Below the pieces are notes generated by a model that was not told the DNA's origin, did not search any database, and saw nothing but the letters and a program-made list of their open reading frames with translations. From contig NZ_ANAH02000005.1 of the NCBI RefSeq assembly GCF_000335475.2, forward strand, positions 434,001 to 498,000: 64,000 nt of DNA, given 5' to 3'. The translations under genes and the position numbers were made by a program. Position 1 is the first letter of the stretch, and each line of letters opens with the position of its first letter. This DNA is from Cystobacter fuscus DSM 2262. GTDB lineage: Bacteria; Myxococcota; Myxococcia; Myxococcales; Myxococcaceae. Below are positions 18,748 through 27,889 of the stretch, piece after piece.

Positions 18748-19899
18748 TCAGGCCGGGCTGTTCGAACTGGAGACCACGGGCTCGGCGGGGCGCGGCTTCG
18801 TGCGCCAGTCGAAGTGCTCCTTCCACACGAGGAAGCGGCTCTCGAAGTAGCGGTGGCTGAGCCCCGCCAGGAGGACGGAGACACCCAGTCCGAGCACGAA
18901 GGTGACGAACACCACCATCCCGGACCCCAGCGAGGACTCGAGCAGCGAGGTGAACGGCCGGGGCATCGCCCGCCGCACGAGGTTGAAGACGAGCATGTGC
19001 AGCAGGTAGACGCCGTAGCTGACCGTGCCCACGTAGCGCACCCAGGACAGCCTCAGCACGGGCATCAACGCGTGATCCGGGCGGATGCAGGTGGCGACCA
19101 CCAGGGCGGTGAAGAGCAACGAGAACAGCGCCTTGGGGGTGGAGTCCCAGAAGAACGCGCCGGCCACGAGCAGCATCGCCAGCGGGGCGCTCCACGCCTG
19201 GCCCAGCACCCGGTAGAGCCAGGCGAAGCCCCGGGGCGAGTGGGCCAGGAGGGCCGCCAGGCAGCCCATGCTGATGGAGGGCTGGAAGCTGGTGAGGATG
19301 CGCCCCCAGAGCACGTGCGTGTCGATGTAGCCCGCCTTCACGGCCAGGGGCGCCAGGAGGGACAGCGCGAGCACCCCGGACATGAAGACGAGCGCGCCCG
19401 CGCCCCTGGCGTAGCGAATCACCGGGGGCCACAGCAGGTAGAACTGCTCCTCGGCGGCCAGCGACCAGGCGAAGTAGAAGATGACGCGGCCCTCGAGCGA
19501 GACGAACCAGTTGGAGGTGTAGGTGAGGAAGGCGGGCAGGTTGTCGAGGAAATCCCCCCGTGCCTGCACGTCCTTCTCGAGGAAGACGACCAGCAGGGTG
19601 TAGAGCCCGAGCACCGCGTAGTAGAGCGGGAAGATGCGCAGCGAGCGCCGGGCGTAGAAGCCCGTCAGCGAGATGTCTCCCCGGCTGTCGCGTTCGCGCA
19701 GCAGCAAGGTGGTGATGAGGAAGCCGCTGATGGCGAAGAACAACGAGACGCCCTGGTTGAACCGGACGAACACGCCGTGGTGGCTGCTGGCCGCGTGGTG
19801 CAGCACCACCGCCACGATGCTCAGGCAACGCAGCCCGTCCAGCCCCCCGAAGAAGCGGGAGTGGAGGAAGAGTTGGTGGGCGGATGAGGAGGACGCCAT
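18748..19899 (-). CDS. Acyltransferase 3 (OafA/YrhL-type) membrane protein
   Basis: This 383-residue protein has about ten membrane segments and the hallmark opening of the acyltransferase 3 family: FFGGLDGLRCLSIVAVVLHH (about residues 17-36), then GVSLFFAISGFLITTLLLRE and YARRSLRIFPLYY. The His in VVLHH and the Arg in RRSLRIFPLYY correspond to the conserved residues of the family. These enzymes O-acylate sugars of lipopolysaccharide, exopolysaccharide or peptidoglycan, or acylate secondary metabolites. The first ATG is used. The 218-base gap to the divergent porin gene should hold both promoters, but no clear motif was seen. Confidence 0.88.
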   Translation of the reverse strand: MASSSSAHQLFLHSRFFGGLDGLRCLSIVAVVLHHAASSHHGVFVRFNQGVSLFFAISGFLITTLLLRERDSRGDISLTGFYARRSLRIFPLYYAVLGLYTLLVVFLEKDVQARGDFLDNLPAFLTYTSNWFVSLEGRVIFYFAWSLAAEEQFYLLWPPVIRYARGAGALVFMSGVLALSLLAPLAVKAGYIDTHVLWGRILTSFQPSISMGCLAALLAHSPRGFAWLYRVLGQAWSAPLAMLLVAGAFFWDSTPKALFSLLFTALVVATCIRPDHALMPVLRLSWVRYVGTVSYGVYLLHMLVFNLVRRAMPRPFTSLLESSLGSGMVVFVTFVLGLGVSVLLAGLSHRYFESRFLVWKEHFDWRTKPRPAEPVVSSSNSPA

Positions 19900-20117
19900 G
19901 CGCCGACAGGTAGTCAGACTTCCTGGAGCCGTTCAAGCAGGAGTTGCCTTCCCACACCTGCTCGCTCCCTCTGGAGCGCGCCCGCCGTGGCACGGGGAAC
20001 TCGCGGCGGGGTCGTTCCGTCCCAGAGCTGTTTTTCCTCCCCCAGGGAACCGATACGTCACGGCTGCGTCTTGGACGCCTCCACTGCACGGCTCGGTTTC
20101 CGAATGACGGTGTCCGC

Positions 20118-21533
20118 TTGAACGATTCGATTCGCAGGGCGTGGTTCTCTGGCCTCTTCCGTCGTCAAACCCTTCCGCGTGTCCTCCTGACCCTGTCCTG
20201 CCTGACCCTGGCGGGCGGCGCCGCGGCCCAGCAGGGCCCCGCTCCCCAGCCCCAGGCGGATCCCCCCAAGGACGATACGCCGCGCGACATCAACCCGGCC
20301 ACGACGACGGCGCCCCCTCCCGCGGCCGAGCCGGCCACGACCGCCCCAGCGCCCGTCATCAACGCCGGGCCGGGGGGCTTCACGATCTCCAGCGCGGACA
20401 AGCACTATCAGCTCAAGTTGCGCGGTGTGCTCCAGGCGGACGCGCGCTACTTCGCCGAGGGCAAGGAGCGCAACGGCAACAACACCTTCCTGCTGCGCCG
20501 GTTCCAGCCCGCCCTCGACGCCACCGTGGCGGGGCTGGTCGACGTCCGCTTCCTGCTGGATCTGGCGCCCAACGCCCAGCCCGTCCAGGACGGCTACGTG
20601 GACATCCACCCGGCGCGGGAGTTCCGGATCCGCGTGGGCAAGTTCAAGGCCCCCGTGGGCCTCGAGCGCCTGCAGCCCACCACGGCCTTGATGTTCCCCG
20701 AGTTCGCCCTGCCCACCAGCCTGGTCCCCAACCGGGAAGTGGGCATCCAGTTCTCCGGCGACATCGCCGGGGGGGTGTTGAGCTACGCGGTGGGCGCGTT
20801 CAACGGCTCGCCCGACGGTGGCGCGGCGGACCTCAACGTCGATGACAACGTGGAGCTGGAGGGCCGCCTCTTCTCGCACCCCTTCCGCAAGTCGGGGCTC
20901 GGGCTGCTCGAGGGACTGGGCCTGGGCATCGCCGGCACCGTGGGCAGCGAGTACGGCACGCTGGGCGCGACCCAGGAGCCGACGCTGCGCGCGGAAGGGC
21001 AGCAGACCTTCTTCACCTACCTCTCGGGCGCGACCACGGACGTCACGGTGCTCGCCAGCGGCCGGCATTACCGGTTCTCTCCCCAGGCCTACTACTTCTC
21101 GGGGCCGCTCGGGGTGATGGCCGAGTACGTCTCCTCCACGCAGGACGTGCGGCGCGGCGGCGAGGAGGCCCGGTTGACCAACACCGCCTGGCAGTTGTCC
21201 GCCTCGTACGTGCTGTTCGGGGGCAAGGCCTCCTACGAGGGACTCAAGCCCGAGCAGGCGCTGAGCCCCGCCGCGGGCCACTGGGGCGCCGTGGAGCTCG
21301 TGGGCCGCTACTCCGGGCTGCGCATCGACCCCAACGCCTTCCCGCTCTTCGCGGACCCGGCCCGCTCGGCGAATGGTGCCCAGTCCTGGGGCTTTGGCGC
21401 CCACTGGTACCTGAGTGACAACACCCGCATCACCTTCACGGGAGAGCGCACCGCGTTCACCGGTGGCGCGGCGGAGGGCGGCTCGCGGCCCGCCGAGTTC
21501 GTCTTCTTCAACCGCGTCCAGGTCTACTTCTAG
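20118..21533 (+). CDS. Phosphate-selective porin O/P-type outer-membrane protein
   Basis: This protein of about 471 residues has a signal peptide (ending LAGGAAAQ), a Pro/Gln-rich linker, and a C-terminal outer-membrane barrel ending in ...FVFFNRVQVYF, with the terminal Phe expected for BAM-dependent insertion. YQLKLRGVLQADARYF, FLLRRFQPALDATV, FRIRVGKFKAPVGLERL and the PTSLVPNREVGIQFSGD block are typical of the OprO/OprP family, which passes phosphate or polyphosphate and, in many bacteria, has broader roles. No ATG lies at the signal peptide; TTG at 20118 is the best start, while the frame is open to 19944. No Pho box was recognised upstream. Confidence 0.82.
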   Translation: MNDSIRRAWFSGLFRRQTLPRVLLTLSCLTLAGGAAAQQGPAPQPQADPPKDDTPRDINPATTTAPPPAAEPATTAPAPVINAGPGGFTISSADKHYQLKLRGVLQADARYFAEGKERNGNNTFLLRRFQPALDATVAGLVDVRFLLDLAPNAQPVQDGYVDIHPAREFRIRVGKFKAPVGLERLQPTTALMFPEFALPTSLVPNREVGIQFSGDIAGGVLSYAVGAFNGSPDGGAADLNVDDNVELEGRLFSHPFRKSGLGLLEGLGLGIAGTVGSEYGTLGATQEPTLRAEGQQTFFTYLSGATTDVTVLASGRHYRFSPQAYYFSGPLGVMAEYVSSTQDVRRGGEEARLTNTAWQLSASYVLFGGKASYEGLKPEQALSPAAGHWGAVELVGRYSGLRIDPNAFPLFADPARSANGAQSWGFGAHWYLSDNTRITFTGERTAFTGGAAEGGSRPAEFVFFNRVQVYF

Positions 21534-21577
21534 ACGCCTGGCCGCTCCTCCGGCGGAACAGGGGGCGCTCGCTCGCC

Positions 21578-22327
21578 CTACCCGTCCGAGCGGGCCTCCA
21601 GGAGCACCAGCGGCTCCATCTCCACGAACCGCCGCCAGTAGTCGGCGGTCGCCGGGTCATGACTGGGACGAGCCCTCACGGGCACCCACTCGAAGCAGGA
21701 GAAGCCCGCTTCTCGGAAGGCCCACTCATAGGACTCGGGGGACAGGTAGGTATTGGTGAGTTGGAAGCTCGTGCCGTCCGGGTTGAAGAAGGTCAGGGTG
21801 ATGAGGCTCCCCTCGGTGCGTGGAGAGGCGGCCTGCTTGGTGAGGCCATAGGGACGGTAGTGCTCGTAGTGCCTCGGGTCACCGCGCGGGTTGTCGGCGA
21901 CGCCCACGAAGCGCCCGCCCGGCGCGAGGTTGCGGTGGATGGCGCGACAGAAGTCCAGGAGTTGCTCGCGGGTGTGCGCCTGATTGAGCAGGTAACAGCC
22001 CACCACGAGGTCGAAGTCACCCAGGCGCTCGAGCCCGGCCACATCGCCCACCGCGTAGGTACACCCGAGCGGCGCGCGGCGCTCGGCCCCACGGGCCAGC
22101 TCGATCATCGCCGGGGACACGTCCACCCCGTGGACAGTGGCCGCGCCCCGCCGCTTCATCTGCCGGCTGTAGAAACCCTCACCACAGGCCAGGTCCAACA
22201 CCCGCTTGCCGCGCAGCTCACCCAACCGCGCGAACAGGCTGTAGTGCTCGAGCTCGAGACGAAAGGGAATCAGCTTGGACTGCTGGTACTCCTCGGCGAG
22301 GGAGTCGTACTCGGCGGTGTGCCCCAT
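21578..22327 (-). CDS. Class I SAM-dependent methyltransferase
   Basis: This 249-residue protein has a standard Rossmann methyltransferase core: motif I VLDLACGEGFYSRQ at about residues 43-56, VHGVDVSPAMIELAR (acidic motif), YAVGDVAGLERLGDFDLVVG and HRNLAPGGRFVGVADNP. The C-terminal part (FNPDGTSFQLTNTYLSPESY) resembles small-molecule methyltransferases of the ToxA/TcmP-like type. The substrate is unknown. The gene lies convergent to the porin gene, 44 bases away, and is divergent from the propionyl-CoA synthetase gene, whose start is 150 bases distant. Confidence 0.85.
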   Translation of the reverse strand: MGHTAEYDSLAEEYQQSKLIPFRLELEHYSLFARLGELRGKRVLDLACGEGFYSRQMKRRGAATVHGVDVSPAMIELARGAERRAPLGCTYAVGDVAGLERLGDFDLVVGCYLLNQAHTREQLLDFCRAIHRNLAPGGRFVGVADNPRGDPRHYEHYRPYGLTKQAASPRTEGSLITLTFFNPDGTSFQLTNTYLSPESYEWAFREAGFSCFEWVPVRARPSHDPATADYWRRFVEMEPLVLLEARSDG

Positions 22328-22477
22328 GGGCCCTCCAGGGGAAAAGAGTCGTGATCACTCCAAGTCATACAGGAGTGCCAGCCCTTCGAAATGAAGCAAC
22401 GGTTGCGGTACAAGCATATTGGACGAAGAGGCCGTTCAACAGCCCCACGCGCGGGCGTGGGAGGCAGGAGCGAGCAC

Positions 22478-24382
22478 ATGGGCGCATATAATGACTTTCA
22501 CCGTCGGTCCGTGGATCAGCCCGAGACGTTCTGGGCCGAGCAGGCACGGCTCATTGACTGGGAGCGACCCTTCGACCAGGTGATGGACTTCTCACGTCCG
22601 CCCTTCACTCGCTGGTTCGTCGGGGGGCGGACCAATCTCTGTCATAACGCGGTGGACAGGCACCTGGCGGCCCGGGCGCAACAGCCCGCGCTCGTCTATG
22701 TCTCCACGGAGACCCAGGAGCAGCGCCGGTACACCTACGCACAACTGCATGCCGAGGTGAACCGGGTGGCGGCCATGCTGCGCGCGCTCGGGGTGAAGCG
22801 CGGCGATCGGGTCATCATCTACCTGCCCATGGTGCCCGAGGCGATCTTCACCCTGCTGGCGTGCACGCGGCTGGGGGCCATCCACTCGGTGGTGTTCGGA
22901 GGCTTCGCGGCGAACAGTCTCGCCACGCGCATGGATGACGCGCGAGCGGTGTTGCTGGTGACGGCGGACGCGGGCATGCGCGGCGGCAAGGTCATCCCCT
23001 ACAAGCCGCTGGTGGAGGAGGCCCTGAAGCTGGCGCGGCACCCGCCCCCCCGGGTGCTGGTGCTCGACCGGGGGTTGGATCCGAACATGCCCCGCGTGCC
23101 CGAGCACGACGTGGACTTCGCCACGCTGGCGCGCGAACACGAGAGCGCGCACGTCGCGGTGGAGTGGCTCGAGTCCTCCGAACCCAGCTACATCCTCTAC
23201 ACCTCCGGCACCACCGGGCGCCCCAAGGGCGTGCAGCGGGACACGGGAGGTTACGCGGTGGCGCTGGCGTCCTCGATGCGCCACATCTTCACCGGCCAGC
23301 CCGGCGAGACGATGTTCACCGCGAGCGACATCGGGTGGGTGGTGGGACACTCGTACATCGTCTATGGCCCCCTGCTGGCCGGCATGACGACGGTGCTGTA
23401 CGAGGGCCTGCCCATCCGCCCGGACGCGAGCATCTGGTGGAAGCTCGTGGAGGAGCATCGGGTGGACGTGATGTTCACCTCGCCCACCGCCATCCGCCTC
23501 TTGAAGCGGCAGGACGCGGCACACCTGACGCGCCATGACACGTCGAGCCTGCGCTACCTGTTCCTCGCGGGCGAGCCCCTGGACGCGCCCACCCACGAGT
23601 GGATCTCCACCGCGCTGCCCGCCACCCAGGTGTTGGACAACTACTGGCAGACGGAGACGGGCTGGCCCCTGCTCGGCCCCTGTCCGGGGGTGGAGGCCCG
23701 GCCACGCAAGTTCGGCTCACCGGGCACGGCCATCTATGGCTACCGGGTGCGGCTGCTGGACTCGCAGACGGGCGAGGAGGTGACCCAGCCCCAGCAAAAG
23801 GGCGTGCTGGTGGTGGAGCCGCCCCTGCCACCCGGGTGCCTGTCCACGGTGTGGGGTGATGACGCGCGCTTCGTGTCCACGTACTTCTCCCACTTCGACA
23901 AGCCCGTCTACAGCACCTTCGACTGGGCCACGCGCGACGAGGACGGGGACTACTTCATCCTCGGCCGGACCGACGACGTCATCAACGTGGCGGGGCACCG
24001 GCTGGGCACGCGGGAAATCGAGGAGGCCATCTGCGGGCACCCCGGCATCGCCGAGGTCGCCGTGGTGGGCGTGAAGGACTCGCTCAAGGGGCAGGTGGTG
24101 GTGGCCTTCGCGGTGCCGCGGGACGGCTCGCGGCCGCGCACGGAGGAGGGCCGCGCGGCACTCACGCGCGAGGTGATGGACACGGTGGACAAGACGCTGG
24201 GGGCCCTGGCTCGCCCCGCCCAGGTGCACCTGGTGACGCTGCTGCCCAAGACGCGCTCGGGCAAGCTGCTGCGCCGCGGCATCCAGGCCCTGGCCGAGCA
24301 GCGCGAGCCCGGCGACCTCACCACCCTGGAGGATCCCAGTGCCCTGGAGCAGATCCGCTCCGCCCTGAAGCCACGCGAATAG
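22478..24382 (+). CDS. prpE: Propionate--CoA ligase
   Basis: This 634-residue protein is a full-length acyl-adenylate-forming enzyme of the acetyl/propionyl-CoA synthetase group. The opening YNDFHRRSVDQPETFWAEQA and the block YTSGTTGRPKGVQRDTGGYA (about 240-259) followed by SDIGWVVGHSYIVYGPLL are characteristic of PrpE. The hinge region holds GRTDDVINVAGHRLGTREIE, and the C-terminal catalytic Lys is in KTRSGKLLRR (about residue 593). It would activate propionate (and possibly acrylate or acetate) to the CoA thioester in the cytoplasm. The ATG at 22478 follows GGAGGCAGGAGC. No methylcitrate-cycle genes are adjacent. Confidence 0.88.
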   Translation: MGAYNDFHRRSVDQPETFWAEQARLIDWERPFDQVMDFSRPPFTRWFVGGRTNLCHNAVDRHLAARAQQPALVYVSTETQEQRRYTYAQLHAEVNRVAAMLRALGVKRGDRVIIYLPMVPEAIFTLLACTRLGAIHSVVFGGFAANSLATRMDDARAVLLVTADAGMRGGKVIPYKPLVEEALKLARHPPPRVLVLDRGLDPNMPRVPEHDVDFATLAREHESAHVAVEWLESSEPSYILYTSGTTGRPKGVQRDTGGYAVALASSMRHIFTGQPGETMFTASDIGWVVGHSYIVYGPLLAGMTTVLYEGLPIRPDASIWWKLVEEHRVDVMFTSPTAIRLLKRQDAAHLTRHDTSSLRYLFLAGEPLDAPTHEWISTALPATQVLDNYWQTETGWPLLGPCPGVEARPRKFGSPGTAIYGYRVRLLDSQTGEEVTQPQQKGVLVVEPPLPPGCLSTVWGDDARFVSTYFSHFDKPVYSTFDWATRDEDGDYFILGRTDDVINVAGHRLGTREIEEAICGHPGIAEVAVVGVKDSLKGQVVVAFAVPRDGSRPRTEEGRAALTREVMDTVDKTLGALARPAQVHLVTLLPKTRSGKLLRRGIQALAEQREPGDLTTLEDPSALEQIRSALKPRE

Positions 24383-24497
24383 CCCGGGTTCATTTTCTCC
24401 GAATACGAGGAACGGGCAGCGGCGCACCGGCCAGCGCGCCGCGCCTCCTCGCCTGTCCATCCAAGGCGTCTCGGGTTAGACTGTCGCGAGGCCCCCC

Positions 24498-25973
24498 ATG
24501 CGCATCGGACAGAAACAACCTTCGGTATCAGGGCAGGAGATGAAGGCGCGCGAGGCGGCGCCCACCGCCACCTCCCAGGCCACGCACCCCACTCCCCCAG
24601 CCGCCGCGCAGCCGCGCAAGGCCGGCGGGGAAGCCCGCTTCCAGAGCAAATTCGGCGCCCCGGTGCGACGCAATGCCTCGGCGAAAGCGAAGAACTTCGT
24701 CACGCCCCCTCCGCCAGGACATACCTCGGCCCAGGCCAGCGCGATGGGCGATGACGAGTTGAGGCAGGCCCTGGACGCGGCGCACGAGCTCATCCACGGG
24801 GGCAAGGCCAGTGGCTCCCAGGTGGACGACTGGATGGCGCGGGCGCGTGAGCTCGCGAGCGAGCACGGCAACGACTTCGACGCCGTCAAATACGCCCTGC
24901 ACTCCGAGATGTTCTCCAAGACCCAGGGCACGTCGGCTCCCTCCAGCCCCGCGAACCACACGCAGGGCGACTCGGGATTGCGCACGGCCCTGAACGAGGC
25001 GTACGAGCTCGTCCACGGCGGCAAGCCCAGTGGACCCAAGGCCAAGGCCCTGATGGCCCGGGCGAAGCAACTCGCGAGCGAGGGCAACGACCTCAACGAC
25101 ATCAAATACACCCTGCACGCCGAGATACTCTCCGAGAAGACGGGTCAGAAAATCACACACAACAAGACCAGTGGCGACAGCTCCTACGCCCAGATGGCCT
25201 TGAAATCCCAGATTCTCAACAGCGCGATGTCCCCGGGCGGCTTCTCCTCGGGGGGGATGAGCATGGGAGATCCCCTCTCCTACGCCGTGAACAACCACGC
25301 CCGGCAGTCCATGCAGAACCAACTGTTCGGCAAGATGGCCACGGTCAAGTCGAGCGCGCCGCCCGCGCCCATGTCCAACACGAATCTGCGCCGGGCCGTG
25401 GACGATGCGCACCAGCTCGCCTTCGGCCAGAGCGCCAGCGGCACCAGCGCCAACGAGCTGATGGCGCAGGCGCAAGGGCTGGCGGGCCAGCACCACAACA
25501 ACTTCAAGGTCATCCAGCTGGCCCTGCACGCCTTGATGATTGGCATGCTCACCCCGCCCGCCGGCGAGACTCCCGCGCCGCTGTCCAAGGACAAGTTGCA
25601 CCAGGCGCTGGACGAGGCGCACACGCTCGTCTTCGGCAAGAGCGCCAGCGGGACCCGGGTCGACACCTGGATGGCCAAGGCGGGTGAACTGGCGAGCCAG
25701 CTCAAGAACGACTTCAACGCCGTCAAGTTCGCCCTGCACGGCTTGCTGAGCGGCAAGCCGCTCCCCGCCCCCGGAGCCAAGGCCCCACCCCCGTCCGATA
25801 CGGAGCTGCGCCAGGCCCTGGACGACACGCATCAGGTCGTCTTCAAGGAGGCCGCCAACGGGCCCCATCTCAATGCCTGGATGGCCGAGGCGCGCAAGCT
25901 GGCGGGCCAGCACGACAACAACCTCGATACCGTCAAGTTCTTCCTGCACTCCCAGATGCTCGAGCTGAAGTAA
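24498..25973 (+). CDS. Protein with five ~58-residue helical repeats, function unknown
   Basis: This 491-residue protein is not recognised. Five units of about 55-60 residues fit the consensus (D/T)xLRxALDxAHxLVxGxxASG, then WMAxAxxLAxQxxNDFxxVKxALHxxM. They begin near residues 83, 155, 292, 365 and 433, with a long Gly/Ser/Met-rich linker between units two and three. Each unit looks like three helices. There is no Sec signal, and the first 75 residues are Pro/Ala/Lys-rich and probably disordered. It is the first gene of an accessory group (24498-30437). Some resemblance to DUF4214-type helical repeats was considered but is not convincing. It is convergent with a small gene on the other strand. 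Role in secretion or adhesion would be speculation. Confidence 0.75.
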   Translation: MRIGQKQPSVSGQEMKAREAAPTATSQATHPTPPAAAQPRKAGGEARFQSKFGAPVRRNASAKAKNFVTPPPPGHTSAQASAMGDDELRQALDAAHELIHGGKASGSQVDDWMARARELASEHGNDFDAVKYALHSEMFSKTQGTSAPSSPANHTQGDSGLRTALNEAYELVHGGKPSGPKAKALMARAKQLASEGNDLNDIKYTLHAEILSEKTGQKITHNKTSGDSSYAQMALKSQILNSAMSPGGFSSGGMSMGDPLSYAVNNHARQSMQNQLFGKMATVKSSAPPAPMSNTNLRRAVDDAHQLAFGQSASGTSANELMAQAQGLAGQHHNNFKVIQLALHALMIGMLTPPAGETPAPLSKDKLHQALDEAHTLVFGKSASGTRVDTWMAKAGELASQLKNDFNAVKFALHGLLSGKPLPAPGAKAPPPSDTELRQALDDTHQVVFKEAANGPHLNAWMAEARKLAGQHDNNLDTVKFFLHSQMLELK

Positions 25974-25980
25974 CCCCCGC

Positions 25981-25994
25981 GGGGCCGCGGCCCC
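25981..25994. terminator. GC-rich palindrome between convergent genes
   Basis: GGGGCCGCGGCCCC is a perfect 14-base palindrome eight bases after one stop (25973) and 18 bases after the stop of the convergent gene (26013). It could end transcription from both sides, although no T tract follows. Confidence 0.35.
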
Positions 25995-26012
25995 GTGGGC
26001 GCTCCGGCCCCC

Positions 26013-26381
26013 TCAGTCCTCCAGATCGGGACGGATGGAGCCCGCCTGGGCGACTCCCGCGAAGGTGGACTGGATGCTGCCCATCAGAAACGCGCGCGAC
26101 ATCTCCTGGAGGGCGCGCCGCTGATCGAGCGCGGGATCCGTCTCCGCGGTGCTCCCCGTCCCCTGAGCGGAACCGGACTTCTGCTGGGCGGCGGAGACAG
26201 CCGTCGAGACGATATCGCGGCCGGAGACGAGGGGTGCATTGCCTGGCTTCGACAGGGCCGCCGCGCCGCTGGTGCTCGCCTGCACGCGCGAGAGGAAACT
26301 CGTCTCCGAGACCTGCCGTGCCGTGGACGGGGTCTGGGTGGTGGTCACGCGGGGACCGGTCGGACCGGTGATGGTGGACAT
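26013..26381 (-). CDS. Small helical protein with Thr/Ser-rich N-terminus, function unknown
   Basis: This 122-residue protein is not recognised. The first 70 residues are rich in Thr, Ser, Gln and Pro and look disordered. The C-terminal 45 residues (DPALDQRRALQEMSRAFLMG and following) form one or two amphipathic helices. There is no signal peptide or Cys. The size, a disordered front and a helical end are shared by secreted needle or rod-type components and by many chaperone-delivered effectors, but similarity to a named family could not be established. It overlaps no other supported gene and is divergent from the PPGPHGG-repeat gene. The ATG at 26381 is preferred; the frame is open seven codons upstream. 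Confidence 0.55.
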   Translation of the reverse strand: MSTITGPTGPRVTTTQTPSTARQVSETSFLSRVQASTSGAAALSKPGNAPLVSGRDIVSTAVSAAQQKSGSAQGTGSTAETDPALDQRRALQEMSRAFLMGSIQSTFAGVAQAGSIRPDLED

Positions 26382-26514
26382 GGCGCCTCCTGGGGGGAAC
26401 ACCTCACCTCCCTACACGGAGGACAGGTCCCTCCTCCATTATCGCCGAGACCGGCCCCGGGTTGCCTCATCCGCGCCCACGTCCACTCTTCCTCGTTCGC
26501 GATCCACGCTATGG

Positions 26515-27753
26515 TTGCGCCAGAAAGGCGGACATCCCATTTCCGACAAAGACGGGCGCTCGCCTCCTCCTCCAGGCGATCCCTCGAGCCACCCCGGCAC
26601 GGGACGTCCGAGCCCGCAGGAGCAATCCCGGCAGCCGGGCCAGCCCCCCCCCCAACGCCGTCAAGGCTTCACGGGCAACTCCGAATTCTCATCCTCCAAG
26701 AATCCACTGATCGCGGATCCCAGGCCCAACCCGCCCCCCGCTGTCAACCAGCCCCCTCCTGGCCCTCACGGAGGCCCTCCTGGCCCTCACGGGGGCCCTC
26801 CTGGCCCTCACGGGGGCCCTCCTGGCCCTCACGGAGGCCCTCCTGGCCCTCACGGGGGTCCTCCTGGGCCTCACGGGGGTCCTCCTGGGCCTCACGGGGG
26901 CCCTCCTGGCCCTCACGGAGGCCCTCCTGGCCCTCCGCCAGCCCCTCCACGCCCTTTGCGGTTCCGCGACAGGTACAGCGAGCGGCCCAAGAAGGACCCC
27001 GTCAAGCTCCTGCCTCCGCCCAGGGTCCATGTCCCGCTGCGGCCTCGCCACGGAGGTTCGTTCTATGACGGCCCCGGAAGGAATCCAGCACCCAGCGGTC
27101 CTTCGCGGTCCGAGTCCCCTCCGGCCTACCGCCTCGGCATCGTCAAACAAGAGGAGTTCACCCACTCCTGTGGCGCGACGGGTCTGCTCTGTGCCGCGAT
27201 GGAGTTGGGACGTACCGAACTCTGGAATGGCTGTCCGCTCGACACCACGCCCGGGCAAGCCGAGCCTTTGTTGTTTCAGTGCATCAATCGAGTCCCTCCT
27301 GATCGAGACCTCCAAGAGGAAGAGGAGTCATTCCCTACCGGGCTCATCGACGCGGCGCGTCGGCTGGAATTGGATGGCCACGTGCATGTGGTTCCCCCCA
27401 TCGCCTCGAGCCTGGTCTCGATGTTCGGCGAGGCAATCATGGAGGAGCTGCAGTCCATGAGGATCCACCTCCAGGACGGACCCGAAGAGCCACTCGGCCC
27501 CCACCAACGCAGGCTCCGCGCGGTCGTCTTCATCACCCACCCGACCGGGCCCGAGCCCGTCCCCAACCGGTTGCGCTACGTCCTGGAGCGCCCGGATGGC
27601 ACCGTCATGGATCCCTCCACGGGTCGAAACCACGACGATCCCAGCCAGCTGAACCAGATGACGAAGACGGGGCGGTACGCCGACACGGGCGTCTCCGTCG
27701 TCATCACCGACCCTCATTGGATACCCACGAGTCGGTCACGCAACGGTGTATGA
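26515..27753 (+). CDS. PPGPHGG-repeat protein with C-terminal papain-like (C39-like?) domain
   Basis: Eight perfect copies of the heptapeptide PPGPHGG plus a truncated ninth (about residues 81-142) form a linker between a Pro/Ser-rich N-terminus and a globular C-terminal half. That half opens with VKQEEFTHSCGATGLLCAAM, which resembles the Q...CG active-site opening of papain-fold peptidases such as C39, and later shows LERPDGTVMDPSTG, comparable to the DP block of that fold. The His normally found about 14-17 residues before this Asp is not evident; Arg and Asn stand there, so activity is doubtful. The start is uncertain: no ATG fits after the divergent gene start at 26381; TTG 26515 is used, and the frame is open further upstream. 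There is no Sec signal. Confidence 0.6.
   Translation: MRQKGGHPISDKDGRSPPPPGDPSSHPGTGRPSPQEQSRQPGQPPPQRRQGFTGNSEFSSSKNPLIADPRPNPPPAVNQPPPGPHGGPPGPHGGPPGPHGGPPGPHGGPPGPHGGPPGPHGGPPGPHGGPPGPHGGPPGPPPAPPRPLRFRDRYSERPKKDPVKLLPPPRVHVPLRPRHGGSFYDGPGRNPAPSGPSRSESPPAYRLGIVKQEEFTHSCGATGLLCAAMELGRTELWNGCPLDTTPGQAEPLLFQCINRVPPDRDLQEEEESFPTGLIDAARRLELDGHVHVVPPIASSLVSMFGEAIMEELQSMRIHLQDGPEEPLGPHQRRLRAVVFITHPTGPEPVPNRLRYVLERPDGTVMDPSTGRNHDDPSQLNQMTKTGRYADTGVSVVITDPHWIPTSRSRNGV
26755..26943 (+). repeat. In-frame 21-bp tandem repeat (8 full units plus a partial)
   Basis: The unit CCTCCTGGCCCTCACGGNGG plus C repeats head to tail eight times (26755-26922) with a partial ninth, coding for PPGPHGG. Units differ only at a few third positions (GGA/GGG, GGC/GGT, GGCC/GGGC). 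The 7-residue period rules out a collagen triple helix. Near-identity at the DNA level suggests recent expansion by slippage. Confidence 0.9.
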
Positions 27754-27889
27754 CAATCCGGACGGCAGCGGGGGGGGCCTCAATCCAAGCACAGAGGATG
27801 AGAACCGCGCCGTCTCGGCTTCCAAGAAACGGCGAGTCTCGCGGCGGGCGACGCTTGCTCGGCCGCTGCACGGCCCGCCCCTCCCTACT

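Noticed and set aside
22328-22477. Sigma-54-like TGGCAC near 22380 on the minus strand
   Set aside because: The expected TTGC at the correct spacing is absent.
26755-26922. Collagen-like triple helix in the PPGPHGG protein
   Set aside because: Gly does not recur every third residue; the period is seven.
26755-26943. Short tandem repeats resembling a CRISPR array
   Set aside because: The units are contiguous with no spacers, keep the reading frame and code for PPGPHGG.
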